From the NCBI GenBank assembly GCA_021775755.1, contig JAJFHE010000009.1, positions 1 through 64,000 of the forward strand: a stretch of 64,000 nt of DNA. Reading direction: 5' to 3'. This DNA comes from Hyphomicrobiales bacterium. GTDB taxonomy: Bacteria > Pseudomonadota > Alphaproteobacteria > Rhizobiales > JAJFHB01. Position 1 is the first letter of the stretch. Each line of letters starts with the position of its first letter. The notes beneath the pieces were generated by a model. It saw only the letters and a program-made list of their open reading frames with translations. It searched no databases and was not told where the DNA came from. The translations under genes and the position numbers were made by a program. Positions 8,892 through 17,250 of this stretch are shown in pieces.

Positions 8892-9647
8892 ATGAATGAT
8901 CCACATGTCGAATCACTAATCTATAAAATCCAGCACCCGGAAGACGTAGACTATGAACAGGCAAGACAACTTACGCATAGTGAGGCTGAGTTCAAAATTG
9001 AACTAAAAAACGGGCAAGCAGAGGTTCGTTTGTTGACGCATTGTTCAACAATAGAGGATGCGCGCGCCTTAGTTAGTCCATTTTTGGAAGTTTGGGAATT
9101 ATCTGCCGCACTAGAATATGGTGCCCAAGAATTTCAATTTGTTTATGACCGAGCAAACGTAGTTGATCGAAATCCGACGCCCGGTGTAGTCAGTGTTGAA
9201 GGAACGATCCTCGCCATTTCTGGTGGTCATGCTAAGGTTCACATTGGTAGGTCTGCGTACCCTGATCCGCCAGTGGGGATCGCAAGAGATCCCTTAGTCG
9301 ATCTGTTGTTTAAACGATTTTGCCTATACCGCGAGGGCAAGACAACCCTGCCAGATGCCGCCAACTACTGCCTTACGGCCTTGGAACGATCAACCGGTAG
9401 CCGGCGGGATGCGGCCCGAGTATTCAACGTCACATTGCGAGTGCTTAGTAAGTTTGGCGAGTTAGCCGCGAAGAAAGGGGGGATGGAAGCGCGCAAGTTT
9501 GATGGATCCTCTGTGGAGTTCTCTACGGCTGAACGAGCATGGCTGGACACATGCATGGTTCGGCTAATTATGAGAGCGGCAGAAACGGCATATGATCCTG
9601 GATTGGTAAGGCAACAGATCTCGATGAATGATCTTCCCCCACTATAG
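8892..9647 (+). CDS. Hypothetical protein, AT-richer than its surroundings
   Basis: 251 residues from the ATG at 8892, 12 bases after AAGGAG; a TTG at 8865 is an alternative. There is no signal peptide or membrane segment. The C-terminal half is helical with GSRRDAARVFNV, VLRTL-type spacing and ARKFDGSS, resembling an uncharacterised family seen scattered in proteobacteria. No catalytic motif is evident. Base composition is visibly more AT-rich and codon use more relaxed than both neighbours, which suggests horizontal acquisition between the regulator and the oxidoreductase cluster. Confidence 0.7.
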   Translation: MNDPHVESLIYKIQHPEDVDYEQARQLTHSEAEFKIELKNGQAEVRLLTHCSTIEDARALVSPFLEVWELSAALEYGAQEFQFVYDRANVVDRNPTPGVVSVEGTILAISGGHAKVHIGRSAYPDPPVGIARDPLVDLLFKRFCLYREGKTTLPDAANYCLTALERSTGSRRDAARVFNVTLRVLSKFGELAAKKGGMEARKFDGSSVEFSTAERAWLDTCMVRLIMRAAETAYDPGLVRQQISMNDLPPL

Positions 9648-9691
9648 GACTTTTTCTCCTACAGATTTCCGGTTAACCCATCACGAAACCT

Positions 9692-9705
9692 CTACCAATT
9701 GGTAG
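9692..9705. promoter_or_regulatory. Perfect 14-bp palindrome, candidate operator of the 2-oxoacid oxidoreductase cluster
   Basis: CTACCAATTGGTAG is fully self-complementary and lies 45 to 60 bases before the first gene of the cluster, in an intergenic stretch of about 100 bases. Its ACCAATTGGT core resembles sites of GntR/FadR- or MarR-type regulators. No cognate regulator gene is adjacent, so this is an inference. Confidence 0.5.
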
Positions 9706-9750
9706 TGGCATACGTGGCGCGCCTCACATAACATGCGCCGTGGATATGCG

Positions 9751-11571
9751 ATGACGAAACACGATCAGGCCAGGTCGGAAAGTCAGGCCGGTTCGGTGCG
9801 CCACGGGGCGCGTCAGCCGGGGGCTGTCTATTACTCCGACGACCCGCGCGATATCGGCTGGGTTCGCGAGAACGTCCCCTGCCAGACCGCTTGTCCGGCG
9901 GGCACTAACATTCCAGCTTACATCTGGGCGATCATGGACGAGGCGCCCGGTGACTCCTACGAGATCAACCGGGAGGCGAATGTGCTGCCCGGCATTCTGG
10001 GGCGCGTGTGTTCGAGGCCTTGCGAGGACGAGTGCCGGCACGGATGGGCCGGTAACGGCGATGCGGTCAACATCTGTCACCTGAAACGCGCCGCCGCCGA
10101 TCTCAAGCATTCCGGCCACCGCATTACGGAGAGCCTTTACACGCCGTCCGGCAAGGGCGTCGCGGTGATCGGCGCAGGCCCGGCCGGCGTTGCCGCCGCG
10201 CACGATCTTTCCATGCTCGGCCACGACGTCACGATCTTCGAGCGCGAGGACGAGCCCGGCGGCATGCTGCGTTACGGCATCCCGGAATTCCGCCTGCCGC
10301 GCGATATTCTGACCGTTGAACTGCACAATGCGCTGCGGCTCGGCGTTGAGCTGAAAACCGGCGTCGGTATCGGCAATGGCGAGGGCGAAGTAAGCCTCAC
10401 CGACCTGCGCCGCGACTTCGATGCGGTTTTGATCGCGACGGGCTGCATGGCGGCAACCAAGCTGCCGCTCAAGGACGATCCGGACCGGCAGGCGGTGGAG
10501 AACACCGGCAATGTCGAATACGGTTTCGACTTTCTGTTCGATCTGCACCGCGGTGCGGTGAAAACCGTGGGCAAACGGGTGGCTGTTGTGGGGGCCGGGT
10601 TTACCGCCCTCGACTGCGCGCGCGTGGCGAAACGGCTTGGCGCGGAAGACATCACCATCCATATCCGCACGACGGAAGAATACATCACTGTCACCAGGGA
10701 CGAGATTTTCGACGCCAAGCGCGAAAACGTGAATTTCCGCGGCTTGCGGACGCCTGCCGCACTTCAGACCGACGCGCACGGCAATCTTGAGAGCATCGAG
10801 TTCGTTCAAAACCGCCTCGGGGGCTGGCGCGAGGATGGGCGGCGCAAGGCGATCCCGATTGAAGGTTCGCAGTTCGTTGAGCCCTGCGACACCGTGCTCG
10901 TCGCTATCGGCCAGCAGGCAGTACACGACTTCCTCGATACCGAGATTGAACTCGACTGGGGCAATCCGGTGCTGCGTGATGGCGGTATGACGTCGCTCGA
11001 AGGGGTGTTTGCGGCGGGTGACTATGTCTATGGCGCAAGCACCATTATCGAAGCGGTCGGGCACGGGCGTGAAATCGCGCAAGGCATCGATACATGGCTC
11101 ATGGGGCGGCAGCGCCGCAAGGAAGTGGTGCGGATCACGGAAGTCGACGGACCGGTGCGCGAGCGCAGCTTTGATTTCATTCCGCGCCAGCATATCCCGG
11201 CCGAACCGGTGGGCAAGCGTTGTCAAAGCCTGACCTGCGAAGTCGAAACCGGATTCGACTCAGATGGTGCGCTCGAGGAAGCCAAACGCTGCTATCTCTG
11301 CAACCTCAACTACCACATCGAGGTCGACAACTGCATATTCTGCCGCGCCTGCATCGAAGTCGCACCGAAGAACTGCATCAAGCTCGTGGAAGGTGTCGAC
11401 ATCAATGAGGACGGCACTTATGGCGAGCTCCAGGAAAGCGGCGAATGGAACAATGTCGGTGCGATCTGGATCGACAACAATGAATGTATCCGCTGTGGCG
11501 CCTGCTATTACGTTTGCCCGACCAAGTGCATTTCGATCACGCGGCATGATCTTGTGACGAGGGATGTCTGA
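9751..11571 (+). CDS. NAD(P)H:ferredoxin oxidoreductase module (GltD-like, with ferredoxin domain)
   Basis: 606 residues from the ATG at 9751; ATG 9733 adds six. Residues about 40-110 are the dihydropyrimidine-dehydrogenase/GltD-type Fe-S N-domain with C44, C48, C87, C91, C95 and C109. Two dinucleotide folds follow (GAGPAG at 141-146; VVGAGFTALDC near 280). The C-terminus is ferredoxin-like: C528, C531, C534 then C542, and a complete CIRCGACYYVCP from 579. In the first ferredoxin motif the usual fourth Cys is Ala538. This architecture connects NAD(P)H with ferredoxin or flavodoxin for the 2-oxoacid oxidoreductase encoded downstream. It is the first gene of a seven-gene run on the same strand. 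Confidence 0.88.
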   Translation: MTKHDQARSESQAGSVRHGARQPGAVYYSDDPRDIGWVRENVPCQTACPAGTNIPAYIWAIMDEAPGDSYEINREANVLPGILGRVCSRPCEDECRHGWAGNGDAVNICHLKRAAADLKHSGHRITESLYTPSGKGVAVIGAGPAGVAAAHDLSMLGHDVTIFEREDEPGGMLRYGIPEFRLPRDILTVELHNALRLGVELKTGVGIGNGEGEVSLTDLRRDFDAVLIATGCMAATKLPLKDDPDRQAVENTGNVEYGFDFLFDLHRGAVKTVGKRVAVVGAGFTALDCARVAKRLGAEDITIHIRTTEEYITVTRDEIFDAKRENVNFRGLRTPAALQTDAHGNLESIEFVQNRLGGWREDGRRKAIPIEGSQFVEPCDTVLVAIGQQAVHDFLDTEIELDWGNPVLRDGGMTSLEGVFAAGDYVYGASTIIEAVGHGREIAQGIDTWLMGRQRRKEVVRITEVDGPVRERSFDFIPRQHIPAEPVGKRCQSLTCEVETGFDSDGALEEAKRCYLCNLNYHIEVDNCIFCRACIEVAPKNCIKLVEGVDINEDGTYGELQESGEWNNVGAIWIDNNECIRCGACYYVCPTKCISITRHDLVTRDV

Positions 11572-11574
11572 GCC

Positions 11575-12603
11575 ATGCCGACGCCGCGCCATCATGTAAT
11601 CATCGGCTCGGGCAGTGCGGGCTTTGGTGCCGCAACGACATTGCGGGCGCGTGATCCCGATTGCCGAATTTCACTCGTCACATTGTCCAGCCTGCCGTTC
11701 TACAACCGCTACGATCTTCCGGACATATTCAGAGGCCGCCATGACTGGCGCGACCTGTTGCCGATCATGCCGGCCATGTATGACGAACTCGGCATCACGC
11801 TGAGGCGCAACTCTCGCGTTGTCGATGTCAACGGAACGGCGCAGTCGGTGGAGTTCGCGCACCGCGAGACACTGCACTATGACAGCCTTCTGGTGTGTGC
11901 GGGCGGGCGCGGCTACCTGCCGGAAATTCTTTCAGACTATCGTCCGCTGATGCACAATTTCGCGTCGTTCGAGGCCGCCATGGAGGTTCACACAGCTTTG
12001 CCCAAGGGGGGCACGGTGATTATGCTTGGCGGCGACATGCTGGGGCTCGATCTTGCCTTCACACTGCTCGACACGGGCTACAAGGTCGCCCTCGTGACGA
12101 CACCGCAGACATTCTGGCCGCACCGGGTCGACGATCAACTGCGCGGCAAGCTTGTTGCAGCGCTTGAGGCCAAGGGTGCGCGCGTTCATGGCGATAGCGC
12201 GCCGGTCGCGGTTGAGGAGGGGCTGCCCGGTGCTCCGGCACGGCGCGTCATCCTGCAGGACGGCACGGAGATTTCCGGCGATGTGGTGATGCCGTTCTGC
12301 GGCCTTGTGCCGGCGGTGGAGTTCATGCTGAGCGCCGGCGTCGACATTGAGCGCGGGCTGCTTGTCAGACCGGACCTTCGCACCACGGGTGAAAACATCT
12401 GGGCGGCCGGCGATGTCTGTCAGATCTGGTCGGATAGCGACAAGGAGTACAGATTTTACCACGGCTGGCGCAATGTCCGCGAAATGGGCGAGCTTGCCGC
12501 GCGTAACATGACCGGCTCGGATGAGGAGTTCGTGGCGGAAGACGATGGCCGCATCTGGCTCGACAAGGGGTCCAACATCTGCTCGACCTTCTGGGAGCAC
12601 TGA
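11575..12603 (+). CDS. FAD/NAD(P)-binding oxidoreductase
   Basis: 342 residues, starting four bases after the previous stop. It has an N-terminal FAD fold (VIIGSGSAGFGAA), a central NAD(P) fold (VIMLGGDMLGLDLA) and the late FAD contact NIWAAGDVC, as in class-II pyridine nucleotide-disulfide reductases. There is no redox-active CxxxxC pair, so it belongs with rubredoxin/ferredoxin reductase-like or NADH-oxidase-like members. Its position between the ferredoxin module and the gamma-alpha subunit indicates electron transfer in the same complex or pathway. Confidence 0.85.
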   Translation: MPTPRHHVIIGSGSAGFGAATTLRARDPDCRISLVTLSSLPFYNRYDLPDIFRGRHDWRDLLPIMPAMYDELGITLRRNSRVVDVNGTAQSVEFAHRETLHYDSLLVCAGGRGYLPEILSDYRPLMHNFASFEAAMEVHTALPKGGTVIMLGGDMLGLDLAFTLLDTGYKVALVTTPQTFWPHRVDDQLRGKLVAALEAKGARVHGDSAPVAVEEGLPGAPARRVILQDGTEISGDVVMPFCGLVPAVEFMLSAGVDIERGLLVRPDLRTTGENIWAAGDVCQIWSDSDKEYRFYHGWRNVREMGELAARNMTGSDEEFVAEDDGRIWLDKGSNICSTFWEH

Positions 12604-12606
12604 GAG

Positions 12607-14460
12607 ATGAAAAAAAACGCCAACGATACGGATATCCAGATTGCCATATGCGGCTCGGCCGGCGACGGAACGATCGCGGCGGGGGATATTCTGAAACGGG
12701 CGATGTCGTTGCAGGGTTACAAGGTCATTGCCTTCGATCTCTATCCAGCCGAGATCCGCGGATTTGGAAAGTGCATCTCACGCATCCGGATTTCCTCCGG
12801 TCAGACCTATTCGCTAAAACCCCAGTCCGATGCACTGGTATCGCTGAACGACCCGCACGCCATACCGCATGTGGTTGAGGTGCGCGATTACGGCGCGGTA
12901 ATCTACGAAGACACGCCGATGGCGCGCATTCCCGAAGGTGGCCACATCAGCGCCCATGTGCGGCCTGCGCAAATTCCCTATGGCCTCGGTATTCGGCACA
13001 TTTCCGAGCAGGCAACAGGGTCGGCGCGGTCGCGCAACATTGTCGTGCTCGGCTACATGGCGGGCCTGCTCGGCATGACGCGCGATGTGTTTCACCAGAC
13101 CATCGGCGAGAAGTTCAAGACCAAGGCGCCGGCGGTGGCGGAGCAGAATCTCAAGGCGTTCGATGCCGGCTACGATCTGGCCACCCGGGTGTTTCGCCTC
13201 GATACCATTGAGATCAAGCCGCCGCGGCACACCAAGAGTGGCGCCGATGCTGTCATGATGACCGGGAACGGCGCCGTCGTGCGCGGGTTCCTCGATGCGG
13301 GGATCGACAACTACTTCGGCTATCCGATCACGCCGGCGACCAGCATCATGGAGCGGCTGACGGTGGAGATGCCGAAAACCGGCGGGCGTGTCCTGCAGAC
13401 GGAAGACGAGATATCGGCGATCGCGGCGACCATCGGTGCCGGCTACACGGGCGCGCGCACGGCAACCGCCACATCCGGTCCAGGGCTTGCCCTGATGGCG
13501 GAAATGGTCGGGCTCGGCGTCATGGCGGAAGTGCCCTCCGTGATCGTTGTCTCGCAGCGCGGCGGGCCGTCAACCGGCCTGCCGACAAAGACGGAACAGT
13601 CGGATCTCAACATGGCGGTGTTCGGCGGTGCCGGCGATGCGCAGCGCATTGTGCTTGCTCCGACCAATGTGGAAGGCTGCTACAAGTGCGCCGGCAAGGC
13701 CTTCGAAATCGCGGAGAAGTTCCAGACACCGGTTATCGTGCTGCTCGATCTCTATCTCTCAAACCGTTACGAGACGGTCATCCCGCCCAAACGCAATCCG
13801 TTTTTACGCAAGCCGGAAAAGAAGATCGCCGTGCGCAACGGCAACGGCGCCTACAAACGGTTTGCCGCGACAGCGGATCACGTGAGCCCGCGCTCCGTTC
13901 CCGGAGAGCCGGGCCTCATGCACACGGTCACCGGCCTTGAACATAACGAGATGGGCCGCCCGAGCGATCTGCCGGAAGTTCATCTGGCGATGAGCCACAA
14001 GCGCCATAAAAAGCTCAAAGGGGCGCTGAACCTGCGCGGCCTGACATTGTGCAAGCGGTTCGGCGATGAGGGCGAAGTCGATGTCGGGATCTTAGGATGG
14101 GGTTCGACATTCGGAGAAATTCTCGAAGCCATGTATGCCGCCCAGTCGGAGGGCATTCGCTGTTCGGCGATGAAGGTTGTGATGCTGTCGCCACTGCCGA
14201 TCGAACAGATTGCCGCCTTCCACGACGATTGCGGCGAGGTTCTGGTTCCGGAGCTGAACTACGAGGGCCAGTTCGCAGGGCTCGTTTCAGGTGAGCTGGG
14301 ACGGCCGGTGACGCGGCTCAGTCAGGTCACCGGAGCACCCATGCGGGTGGAAGAAATCCTCAATGAAGTACGCCGGTTGAGCGGGAAACAGTCACCGGCA
14401 CGAAAGACCAAACAACAGGATACAGGCGATGAACGAGCACTTGAAGCCGGTCTATCTTGA
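12607..14460 (+). CDS. 2-oxoacid:acceptor oxidoreductase, fused gamma-alpha subunit
   Basis: 617 residues. Residues 1-200 form the gamma domain (AICGSAGDGTIAAGD, DLYPAEIRGFG). From about 215 comes the alpha/pyrimidine-binding domain with GYPITPAT and QRGGPSTGLPTKTEQSDL, the KorA-type signature. A C-terminal transketolase-like domain follows (VDVGILGWGSTFGE). Such enzymes decarboxylate a 2-oxoacid to acyl-CoA with thiamine diphosphate and pass electrons to ferredoxin or flavodoxin. Specificity is not readable; 2-oxoglutarate or branched-chain 2-oxoacids are both plausible given the aminotransferase in the same run. It overlaps the beta gene by 32 bases. Confidence 0.93.
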   Translation: MKKNANDTDIQIAICGSAGDGTIAAGDILKRAMSLQGYKVIAFDLYPAEIRGFGKCISRIRISSGQTYSLKPQSDALVSLNDPHAIPHVVEVRDYGAVIYEDTPMARIPEGGHISAHVRPAQIPYGLGIRHISEQATGSARSRNIVVLGYMAGLLGMTRDVFHQTIGEKFKTKAPAVAEQNLKAFDAGYDLATRVFRLDTIEIKPPRHTKSGADAVMMTGNGAVVRGFLDAGIDNYFGYPITPATSIMERLTVEMPKTGGRVLQTEDEISAIAATIGAGYTGARTATATSGPGLALMAEMVGLGVMAEVPSVIVVSQRGGPSTGLPTKTEQSDLNMAVFGGAGDAQRIVLAPTNVEGCYKCAGKAFEIAEKFQTPVIVLLDLYLSNRYETVIPPKRNPFLRKPEKKIAVRNGNGAYKRFAATADHVSPRSVPGEPGLMHTVTGLEHNEMGRPSDLPEVHLAMSHKRHKKLKGALNLRGLTLCKRFGDEGEVDVGILGWGSTFGEILEAMYAAQSEGIRCSAMKVVMLSPLPIEQIAAFHDDCGEVLVPELNYEGQFAGLVSGELGRPVTRLSQVTGAPMRVEEILNEVRRLSGKQSPARKTKQQDTGDERALEAGLS

Positions 14461-15295
14461 AGAAAAACTGGACGAAATCCGGGCCGATGGCCATCAGGAT
14501 TACCGTTCCAAGGCGATCCCGACATGGTGCCCGGGCTGCGGCTATTATTCCATGACGGAAGGCTTCACGATGGCGCTCAACCGGCTCGGGATCGAGCCGG
14601 AAAACACCGTCGTGGTGTCGGGTATCGGATGCGCCTCGCGGTTTCCGTTTTTCGTCAATACCTACGGATTCCATACGCTGCACGGCCGCACGCTGCCGGT
14701 GGCAACGGGCATCAAGCAGGCCAATGACGCGTTGACGGTGGTTGCGGTCGGCGGCGATGGCGATGCCTTTGCGATCGGCGCGGGACACATTCCCCATGCC
14801 GCCCGGCGCAATGTCGACATTACTTATCTCGTCTTCGACAATGGTATTTACGGGCTGACCAAAGGGCAGGCGTCGCCAACCTCCGCGGTGGGGTTCAAAA
14901 CGCCGACAACGCCTTACGACAATTGCGATCAGCCGCTCAACCCGCTCATGATGCTGCTCTCCTACAGGGCAAGCTGGGTCGGTCAGGCCTATGCGGGGCG
15001 CCCGCACCATCTCGCCGACATGATCGCGGAAGCCATGGCGCATCGCGGGTTTTCCTATCTCCATATCCTGTCGCCCTGTGTCACCTTCGACAAGACCGAC
15101 ATGACCTATGCCAACCTCGATGTCGGCGTGCGCGACCTGCCGGGCGATCACGACCGCACCGACCTGCTCGCCGCGATGGCTCAGGTCGAGGCGAAGGAAG
15201 CGCCGGCACTTGGCGTATTTTTCGAAGAAGGGCGTCCGACGCTCGGCGATGCGATGATCGAGACTATCAGGCGTGCCGGCGGGCAGGCGGCCTGA
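14429..15295 (+). CDS. 2-oxoacid:acceptor oxidoreductase, beta subunit
   Basis: 288 residues. Thiamine-diphosphate/Mg binding is marked by GDGDAFAIGAGH (109-120) followed by the Asn-containing FDNGIYGLTKGQ. Cys34, Cys37, Cys68 and Cys217 match the ligands of the [4Fe-4S] cluster of KorB-type subunits. Length is normal for the family. It starts inside the 3' end of the alpha gene, which fits translational coupling and a 1:1 complex. Confidence 0.94.
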   Translation: MNEHLKPVYLEEKLDEIRADGHQDYRSKAIPTWCPGCGYYSMTEGFTMALNRLGIEPENTVVVSGIGCASRFPFFVNTYGFHTLHGRTLPVATGIKQANDALTVVAVGGDGDAFAIGAGHIPHAARRNVDITYLVFDNGIYGLTKGQASPTSAVGFKTPTTPYDNCDQPLNPLMMLLSYRASWVGQAYAGRPHHLADMIAEAMAHRGFSYLHILSPCVTFDKTDMTYANLDVGVRDLPGDHDRTDLLAAMAQVEAKEAPALGVFFEEGRPTLGDAMIETIRRAGGQAA

Positions 15296-15407
15296 CCGCA
15301 CGGTGCGCGATCCTGACCGCATGGCCCTGCGCTGTTGTGTGACATTTCGCGCTTTTTGAGAAGAGCTAGACTTGGTGGTTCCACGTCACCACCGCAGGGG
15401 GAGCGCG

Positions 15408-15941
15408 ATGAAATTTCTTATAGCTTTCGGGTCGACGGAAGGTCAGACGAAGAAAATTGCAGAGTGGGTTGCCGCGCGCATCGCCGAAAGCGGCCACGAA
15501 GCGCGGACCTACGACAGCAACCGGTTTCTGCGCGATCTCGATGTCGCCTCTTTCGATGCGATGATCGTTGCCGGGTCGGTGCATCAAAAACTGCACCAGG
15601 ACTCGATTGTCGGATTTGCGCGCGCGCACAAGGCGCAGCTCGACGAGCGGCCCGCGACATTCCTGTCCATCAGCCTCAATGCCGGCCTTAAGGGACATGA
15701 GGAGGAGTGCGACGGGTACATCGAGAGTTTTGTGCAGGCGTGCGGCTGGCAGCCGGCAAGCACACTCAAAGTCGCCGGTGCGCTGAAATATTCAGAGTAT
15801 GACTTCTTCATGGAGCAGATCATCCGCCACGTCGTCCTCAAGGGCGAGGGGCCGGCGGACCCGAACGAAGATTATGAACTCACCGACTGGGATGAACTCG
15901 GCACGTTTGTCGATGGCTTTGTCGGGCAGGCGGGCGCCTGA
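15408..15941 (+). CDS. Flavodoxin-domain protein (HemG-like)
   Basis: 177 residues from the ATG at 15408, with GGGAGCG upstream. The phosphate-binding FMN loop FGSTEGQTKKIA is at 7-18, and AGSVHQKLHQ and FLSISLNAGLKG follow, as in the flavodoxin-like protoporphyrinogen oxidase HemG group. Two roles fit: an HemG-type oxidase, or the redox partner of the 2-oxoacid oxidoreductase encoded just upstream. The location, in a run with electron-transfer genes and no haem genes, favours the second. This is inference. Confidence 0.85.
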   Translation: MKFLIAFGSTEGQTKKIAEWVAARIAESGHEARTYDSNRFLRDLDVASFDAMIVAGSVHQKLHQDSIVGFARAHKAQLDERPATFLSISLNAGLKGHEEECDGYIESFVQACGWQPASTLKVAGALKYSEYDFFMEQIIRHVVLKGEGPADPNEDYELTDWDELGTFVDGFVGQAGA

Positions 15942-15957
15942 GCCGGGGGAGAATACG

Positions 15958-16362
15958 ATGACAACGGTGAAGGCGCCAGAAAACCCGGAGGACGACCCGC
16001 GCGTCAAGGCGGTGTTCGACGATATCCGCGCGATCCGCAACACCGACTTCATCAATAACATCTGGCGCTATCTGGCCTTTGACCCGGCACTGCTCGAAGA
16101 GGTGTGGCGCGATGTAAAGGGCGTAATGGCGGAGCCGTCCCTGCTCGATCCCCTGACCAAGGAGATGATCTACATCGCCGTTTCAATCGCCAATGCCTGC
16201 GACTACTGCGTCCACTCGCACACCGCCGCGGCAAAAGCCAAGGGCATGAGCGATGCCCAGCACGCGGAATTGCTGCGCCTTGTCTCGCAGGCCGGGCGCA
16301 CCAATCATCTGCTCAACGGGATGAAGATACCAGTCGATCCGGCCTTCGATACGGAGACCTGA
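15958..16362 (+). CDS. Carboxymuconolactone decarboxylase/AhpD-like protein
   Basis: 134 residues from the ATG at 15958, preceded by GGGGGAG. The helical CMD fold carries the AhpD-type redox motif CDYCVHSH (CxxC-x3-H), typical of peroxidase or thiol-reducing members rather than true decarboxylases. It sits between the flavodoxin-like gene and the aminotransferase (one base separates it from the latter), suggesting a protective or thiol-redox role for an oxygen-sensitive 2-oxoacid oxidoreductase. The role is inferred. Confidence 0.88.
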   Translation: MTTVKAPENPEDDPRVKAVFDDIRAIRNTDFINNIWRYLAFDPALLEEVWRDVKGVMAEPSLLDPLTKEMIYIAVSIANACDYCVHSHTAAAKAKGMSDAQHAELLRLVSQAGRTNHLLNGMKIPVDPAFDTET

Positions 16363-16363
16363 C

Positions 16364-17224
16364 ATGGCGATAGGTTCCGTTGTCTGGACGTATTTCGGTG
16401 GCGCTTGGCACGAGGGCGATATCGCCATCCTGAAAGCTGGCGATCATGCAACGTGGAACGGCACGCTCGTCTTCGACGGGGCGCGTCAGTTCAATGGCGT
16501 AACGCCAGACCTTGACCGTCATTGCACGCGCATCGGCCGGTCCGCCGAGGTTATGGGCATTACGGTCACGCACAGCCCCGAAGAGATATTCGAGCTGGTG
16601 CGCGAAGGCCTGAAAAACTTCGCGCCGGATGCGCCGGTTTACATCCGGCCGATGTACTGGTCGATCGAATGCGGCCCGGGCTTTATCGATATCGATCCGG
16701 AAACCACCGGGTTCGCAATCGGGCTGGAACAGATACCGATGCCGCCGGAGGGGACGACCGCGACATTGACGACGACGCAGTTCTGCCGCCCGATGCAGTC
16801 CATGGCGACGGTCGGCGCCAAGGCGGCCTGCCTTTATCCCAACAACCAGCGCATGTTGCGCGAGGCCAAAGCCAAGGGTTTTACGAACGCCCTTGTTGCC
16901 GACGCGCTCGGCAATGTCGCGGAGACGGCAACGTCGAACGTTTTCATGGTGAAGGACGGTGAGGTCTTTACGCCCGAACCCAACGGCACGTTTCTCAACG
17001 GCATCACCCGGCAGCGCCATATCAAGCTGTTGGGCGAAGCGGGCAAGGCGGTGCACGAGACAACGCTGAGCTTCGATGATTTCCGCGACGCCGACGAAGT
17101 GTTTATGTCGGGAAACCTTACCAAGGTGACGCCGGTGACCGCGTTCGACGACGTCAACTATCAGGTCGGCCCGGTAACGCGTCAGGCCCGCGAGATCTAC
17201 TGGGACTGGGCGCACTCGGCCTGA
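16364..17224 (+). CDS. Branched-chain amino acid aminotransferase-like PLP enzyme (class IV)
   Basis: 286 residues with the fold-type IV landmarks: RPMYW near 97-101, the PLP lysine in GAKAACLYPNNQ, and the class-IV signature region LGNVAETATSNVF. Length and motifs match IlvE/D-amino-acid-transaminase relatives. It would interconvert an amino acid with the 2-oxoacid that the upstream oxidoreductase decarboxylates, so the cluster could oxidise branched-chain or related amino acids. It ends the seven-gene run and faces the alcohol dehydrogenase convergently. Confidence 0.88.
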   Translation: MAIGSVVWTYFGGAWHEGDIAILKAGDHATWNGTLVFDGARQFNGVTPDLDRHCTRIGRSAEVMGITVTHSPEEIFELVREGLKNFAPDAPVYIRPMYWSIECGPGFIDIDPETTGFAIGLEQIPMPPEGTTATLTTTQFCRPMQSMATVGAKAACLYPNNQRMLREAKAKGFTNALVADALGNVAETATSNVFMVKDGEVFTPEPNGTFLNGITRQRHIKLLGEAGKAVHETTLSFDDFRDADEVFMSGNLTKVTPVTAFDDVNYQVGPVTRQAREIYWDWAHSA

Positions 17225-17250
17225 TTTCCCCCCGGCTCAGGTTTGCCGAT

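Noticed and set aside
9724-11226. 500-codon minus-strand frame opposite the NAD(P)H:ferredoxin module
   Set aside because: Antisense shadow of a well-supported Fe-S flavoprotein gene; composition typical of GC-rich antisense frames.
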